A model generated the notes under the pieces. That model was given only the letters and a program-made list of their open reading frames with translations. It was not told where the DNA came from and searched no databases. From Clostridiales bacterium (GTDB taxonomy: Bacteria > Bacillota > Clostridia > Christensenellales > UBA1242), in contig SVIS01000004.1 in assembly GCA_015069385.1 (NCBI GenBank), positions 1 through 64,000 of the forward strand: DNA of 64,000 nucleotides, given 5' to 3'. The position numbers and the translations under genes were made by a program. Of the stretch, positions 59,937 through 64,000 are shown piece after piece. The first letter of the stretch is position 1. Each line of letters starts with the position of its first letter.

Positions 59937-60052
59937 AAAAGACATACTGATTTTAAAACTTTTTATTTCTTTTTGCAACACATAATTAATATTCTTCATA
60001 AAATATAACAAATTTATAGTATACTTTTTAATTTTTCACATAACATATTAAT

Positions 60053-60505
60053 ATGAAAAAGAATATTATTATTACAATTATTTCTGTTGTTGCAGTGGCA
60101 ATTCTTGGAACAATCTTTGCACAAATTGGTATGGGGTGGTTTGAAGGTTTAATTAAGCCAAAAGAATGGATTCCATCATTTATAATTCCAATTGTATGGA
60201 CTATAATTTATTTATTGTTCATCTATGTTTTAATAAAATGGCAAACCAGACAACCGCTTACTAAAGAGAATATTATTTTGTTAGCAATAAATGGTGTATT
60301 AAACGTTCTTTGGTGTTTGGTATTCTTTACGCTTAATCAACTTTTCTTGGGTAATGTTATCATAATATTTAATGCTTTATTTGGTTTAAGATTATACTTC
60401 GAAATTTGTAAAGAAGATGCAATGAATGGGCTTATAATTTCTATATATCCCATTTGGTTATGTATTGCAACCACATTAAATATTGCTCTTTGGATTTTAA
60501 ATTAA
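60053..60505 (+). CDS. TspO/MBR family protein
   Basis: Five-TM; KPKEWIPSFIIPIVWTIIYLLFIYVLIKW, IYPIWLCIATTLNIALWILN. Confidence 0.92.
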   Translation: MKKNIIITIISVVAVAILGTIFAQIGMGWFEGLIKPKEWIPSFIIPIVWTIIYLLFIYVLIKWQTRQPLTKENIILLAINGVLNVLWCLVFFTLNQLFLGNVIIIFNALFGLRLYFEICKEDAMNGLIISIYPIWLCIATTLNIALWILN

Positions 60506-60608
60506 AAGTAAACTCAACGAAATCTCGTTGAGTTTTACTTTAAATTGACTATTGAAATTTGCATTGCATTATGTTATAATAATAGCAAATATAAAGAGGA
60601 GTAATTTT

Positions 60609-61088
60609 ATGTCAAGAATAACTATAGATAAAAACACAATATTTATTGATTGCAATCCTAATTTACAAACAAAGAATACATGGGTTGTTCATAATGAAAG
60701 CCTTATAAGTTCAGATTTATGTCTTGATGAATTTTATAATTATTTAAATAAAAACGATAAATATTTATTATCTACAATTAAACATGTTGTAGTTAAAAAT
60801 TATACTGAAGGCACAGATTTGAATTTGCAAAATTTCCCTAATTTAGTCTCAATAGATATTAATAAATCAAGAAATACTTTTTTATCACAACAAAATATTA
60901 CAAAACAACCTTTAAAAATGGTAAAAATATTTAAAGTTTGTGATTGTGTTATTTTGGATAAATGTTTATTAAAAATGCTACCAAATTTAAAAATTTTATA
61001 TATGAATAATGTTAAATTTACAAAAAAAGACATTGATTCAAAACCAGGAGTCATTTCTATAAATGTGAATGAAGAAATAACAAAATAA
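60609..61088 (+). CDS. Hypothetical protein (possible short leucine-rich repeats)
   Basis: ATG 60609 with AGAGGAG upstream. Confidence 0.6.
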   Translation: MSRITIDKNTIFIDCNPNLQTKNTWVVHNESLISSDLCLDEFYNYLNKNDKYLLSTIKHVVVKNYTEGTDLNLQNFPNLVSIDINKSRNTFLSQQNITKQPLKMVKIFKVCDCVILDKCLLKMLPNLKILYMNNVKFTKKDIDSKPGVISINVNEEITK

Positions 61089-61161
61089 CAATAAGTGCTG
61101 CCAATATTTTGGTGGCATTTATTAAAAAATTTGTTAGGTAATTTACTTTATTATATTCATT

Positions 61162-61677
61162 ATGATAAACTTATACAACGGAGAGCGTATGTTAAAAGAT
61201 GAAATAAAGCACATTGCTAAAACTAAAAAAGTTATAATATTTTTTGATATGGATGGCGTTTTAGCAGAATATGGCGCAGGCGAGAAGAAATTGATATTAA
61301 ATAATGAGCCTAATTTTTATTTAAACAAACGGCTTATAAAAACAACAGCAAATGTTGTTATGGAACTTAGTCAAATAAATAATGTTACTATAGCAATTAT
61401 GAGTAACTGTTATTTTAAAGAACAAAAAACAGACAAAATTAAATGGTTAAAAAAACATTTGCCTGTGTTTGATGAAAGTAATATACATATTAATGTTTTA
61501 AATGAAATTAACATTTCAAAAGAAGAAAAACCAAAATTAAAGGGATATGAAATTCAAAAATACATTAATGGATATTCTAATGTTTATTTAATTGAAGACC
61601 AACACGACATAATAAAAGCAGTAAATAAAAATTTTGAAAATATTACAGCACATCATTTTTCAATGCTTTTAGATTAA
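61162..61677 (+). CDS. HAD-like / 5'-nucleotidase-like protein
   Basis: KKVIIFFDMDGVLAEYGAGEKK; internal start at 61189 also possible. Confidence 0.75.
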   Translation: MINLYNGERMLKDEIKHIAKTKKVIIFFDMDGVLAEYGAGEKKLILNNEPNFYLNKRLIKTTANVVMELSQINNVTIAIMSNCYFKEQKTDKIKWLKKHLPVFDESNIHINVLNEINISKEEKPKLKGYEIQKYINGYSNVYLIEDQHDIIKAVNKNFENITAHHFSMLLD

Positions 61678-61691
61678 TATAGGAAAAACAA

Positions 61692-62585
61692 ATGACAAAA
61701 ATTTATGATTTACACATTCATACATCATACTCCGATGGCGAACTTGCACCTAACGATGTACTACATTTAGCAAAGCAAAAAGGGGCTCAAACAATATCTG
61801 TAACAGATCACGATAACGTAGATTTTTATTTTGATAAAACGGCTCAACTAACTGCAAAAAATTTGAATCTAAAAGTTGTTGCTGGTGTAGAGTTGTTTTG
61901 CATGGCACAAGGTGTGCCGGTAGAAATTTTAGCTTATGGTTTTGATGTTAATTTAATGAAAAATTATTTAGAGAATAATGCTATTAATCAAAAAGTTATT
62001 GAACAATTTAGATTTGATATTTTTCCTAAACTTTTTCAAAAATATGGTGTGAAACTTGAATTAGATTATACAAAAATTAATTTTGATAATAATAATCCCG
62101 GTGTGTCACAAGAAATATTTAATTGCGTGCTAAAAAATAAAGAAGCAAAAAATCTTGTTTTAGAAGAAAACGCTAATGCTTTTGATTCAATAAATAAATT
62201 TTTAAGATGCACAATAAACAATCCTAAATCTAAATTTTACGCATTTAAAAATAGTAATTTCTCAACTTGTAAAAAAATAATAAATATAGTACATAAATTT
62301 GGAGGATTGGCATTTTTAGCACATCCATATGAATATATTGGTTGTACAGACAAAATTTTAAAATATGCAGTAAAACTGGGTGTTGATGGTGTTGAGTGCT
62401 TCCATTTTACTTCGCTAGGCGAAAAAGAAAATAATTACTTAGTAGAATTTTGTAATAAAAATAATTTACTAATTTCTGGGGGCAGTGATTTTCACACAAC
62501 AAATATTAATTCCAATAAAAATAAAATAGGAGAAATTGGAATTAATAAGCAAATGATGGATAAAATATTAAATAAATTAAAATAA
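61692..62585 (+). CDS. PHP domain-containing phosphoesterase
   Basis: YDLHIHTSYSDGELAPNDVLHLAKQKGAQTISVTDHDNVDFY; GSDFHTTN. Confidence 0.94.
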   Translation: MTKIYDLHIHTSYSDGELAPNDVLHLAKQKGAQTISVTDHDNVDFYFDKTAQLTAKNLNLKVVAGVELFCMAQGVPVEILAYGFDVNLMKNYLENNAINQKVIEQFRFDIFPKLFQKYGVKLELDYTKINFDNNNPGVSQEIFNCVLKNKEAKNLVLEENANAFDSINKFLRCTINNPKSKFYAFKNSNFSTCKKIINIVHKFGGLAFLAHPYEYIGCTDKILKYAVKLGVDGVECFHFTSLGEKENNYLVEFCNKNNLLISGGSDFHTTNINSNKNKIGEIGINKQMMDKILNKLK

Positions 62586-62707
62586 TTAATGTGCAACGAT
62601 TTAATTAATTCGTTGCATATTATACTTTATTTTTAAATTGCTATGTTTTAATAATTGACAAAATAATTATTACTTGTATACACTTTTATAATAAAAATGG
62701 AGGACTA

Positions 62708-63250
62708 ATGCAAAAAATTAAAAAAACATTAAAAATTGCAGGTATTTTAATACTTTGTTCAGTAATATTTAATATAATAAGTATTTATGCTGACCTATTT
62801 TATTATAAATTTAATCTTTTTTATTTTATAGTTGATATTTTGGCACTTATTATTACAATAGGTACAGGCATTTTTTATCTTTTAATGTTAAAAAAAGACC
62901 AAGATTATTTTTTAGAACATTATAATTGGTTTAATGTTGTGTCATTATTAAATATAATTAATATATTTATTATATGGATTTTTGTATTTTGGGTACAAAT
63001 TGTTGTAGTAAGACAATTAAAATTGGCAATGTTTCAAGCAAAATCATCAAGGCAAAATTCAACATATATTAATGGCGATGAAGTAATTTTGGGTACAGAT
63101 GACTATATTGTTCGCGACCAAATGGATAACTTAACAAATGAGTTAAATGAACTTGCCGAAAAACGCAATAAAAATTTAATTTCTGAAGAAGAATATGAAT
63201 TGTTAAAACAACAATGTATTAATAAATACATGAATGCAAAAAACAAATAA
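62708..63250 (+). CDS. Membrane protein with SHOCT-like C-terminal motif
   Basis: Three TM segments; LNELAEKRNKNLISEEEYELLKQQCINKY. Confidence 0.75.
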   Translation: MQKIKKTLKIAGILILCSVIFNIISIYADLFYYKFNLFYFIVDILALIITIGTGIFYLLMLKKDQDYFLEHYNWFNVVSLLNIINIFIIWIFVFWVQIVVVRQLKLAMFQAKSSRQNSTYINGDEVILGTDDYIVRDQMDNLTNELNELAEKRNKNLISEEEYELLKQQCINKYMNAKNK

Positions 63251-63281
63251 TTTACTTTGTTTGAAATGGGGAAAGAAAATT

Positions 63282-64000
63282 ATGATTAAATTAGAAAATA
63301 TTACAAAAGATTATAAGGTTGCCGATACATTAGTACATGCTTTAAAAGGCATAAGTATTTCATTTAGGCAATCGGAGTTTGTTTCTATTTTGGGACCTAG
63401 TGGTTGTGGAAAGACTACTCTTTTAAATATTATTGGTGGACTTGATCATTACACAACTGGTGACTTATATATTGATGAAATTTCAACAAAACAATATTCT
63501 GACCGTGAGTGGGATACATATCGTAATCATCGTGTTGGTTTTGTTTTTCAGAGTTACAATTTAATTCCTCATCAAACAGTACTAGAAAATGTTGAATTAG
63601 CACTTAGTATTGCTGGCTATAAAAAAGATGAAAGAATTGCAAAGGCCAAAAGGGCATTGGATAGAGTTGGGCTTTCTGATCAATATTATAAAAAACCAAA
63701 TCAACTGTCTGGTGGTCAATGTCAAAGGGTTGCTATTGCAAGAGCGCTTGTTAATGACCCAGAAATTTTACTTGCCGATGAGCCAACCGGTGCACTAGAT
63801 ACAGAAACTTCAGTACAAATAATGGATTTAATAAAAGACATTTCAAAAGAAACTTTAGTTATTATGGTAACACATAATCCAGAACTTGCTGAAAAATATT
63901 CTACACGTATAATTAAATTGTTAGATGGCGAAGTAATTGCAGACTCTAACCCTTTTAATTTTAATTCGCAAATAAAAACTCAAAGCAAACAAAAGAATGT
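63282..64000 (+). CDS. ABC transporter ATP-binding protein (MacB/LolD-like), 3'-truncated by window end
   Basis: MIKLENITKDYKVADTLVHALKGISISF; GPSGCGKTTLL; LSGGQCQRVAIARALVNDPEILLADEPTGALD; open to the window end so absent from the ORF track. Confidence 0.95.
   Translation, partial: MIKLENITKDYKVADTLVHALKGISISFRQSEFVSILGPSGCGKTTLLNIIGGLDHYTTGDLYIDEISTKQYSDREWDTYRNHRVGFVFQSYNLIPHQTVLENVELALSIAGYKKDERIAKAKRALDRVGLSDQYYKKPNQLSGGQCQRVAIARALVNDPEILLADEPTGALDTETSVQIMDLIKDISKETLVIMVTHNPELAEKYSTRIIKLLDGEVIADSNPFNFNSQIKTQSKQKN

Overview
AT-rich (low-GC, Firmicutes/Clostridia-like) chromosomal window. It mixes housekeeping genes (secA, ftsH, recF, mnmE, rpsF-ssb-rpsR, tatD, rsmA, a type II topoisomerase B/A pair, ppa, gmk) with a diversity-generating retroelement (DGR) system. 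The DGR core lies at about 1-3500: a truncated target gene ending in a variable repeat (VR, 1198-1324), an Avd-like accessory gene (1464-2021), a template repeat (TR, 2057-2183), a structured RNA region, and a DGR-type reverse transcriptase (2464-3492). By hand alignment the 127-bp TR and VR differ at 18 positions, all of them adenines in the TR. At least three more paralogous secreted proteins with the same C-terminal WWLRSP...GVR(A/P)xF lectin-like region are scattered through the window (14.2, 32.0 and 52.7 kb), plus a fourth paralogue whose C-terminus looks like a leucine-rich repeat (37.3 kb). Those four genes share a nearly identical promoter in which a G9 tract fills the spacer between TTGACA and TAGAAT (16 bp in all four). 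This layout suggests phase-variable expression of a retroelement-diversified surface protein family. The lectin regions at 33.2 and 53.8 kb are GC-rich and VR-like but cannot derive from this TR by adenine mutagenesis alone, which implies other templates elsewhere. Other points of note: a 2074-aa surface protein with near-identical internal repeats, two genes apparently split by frameshifts next to A-runs (thyX-like, nucleotidyltransferase), a 16-bp C8/G8 hairpin next to tRNA-Leu, and a topoisomerase A subunit with an unusual N-terminal extension.
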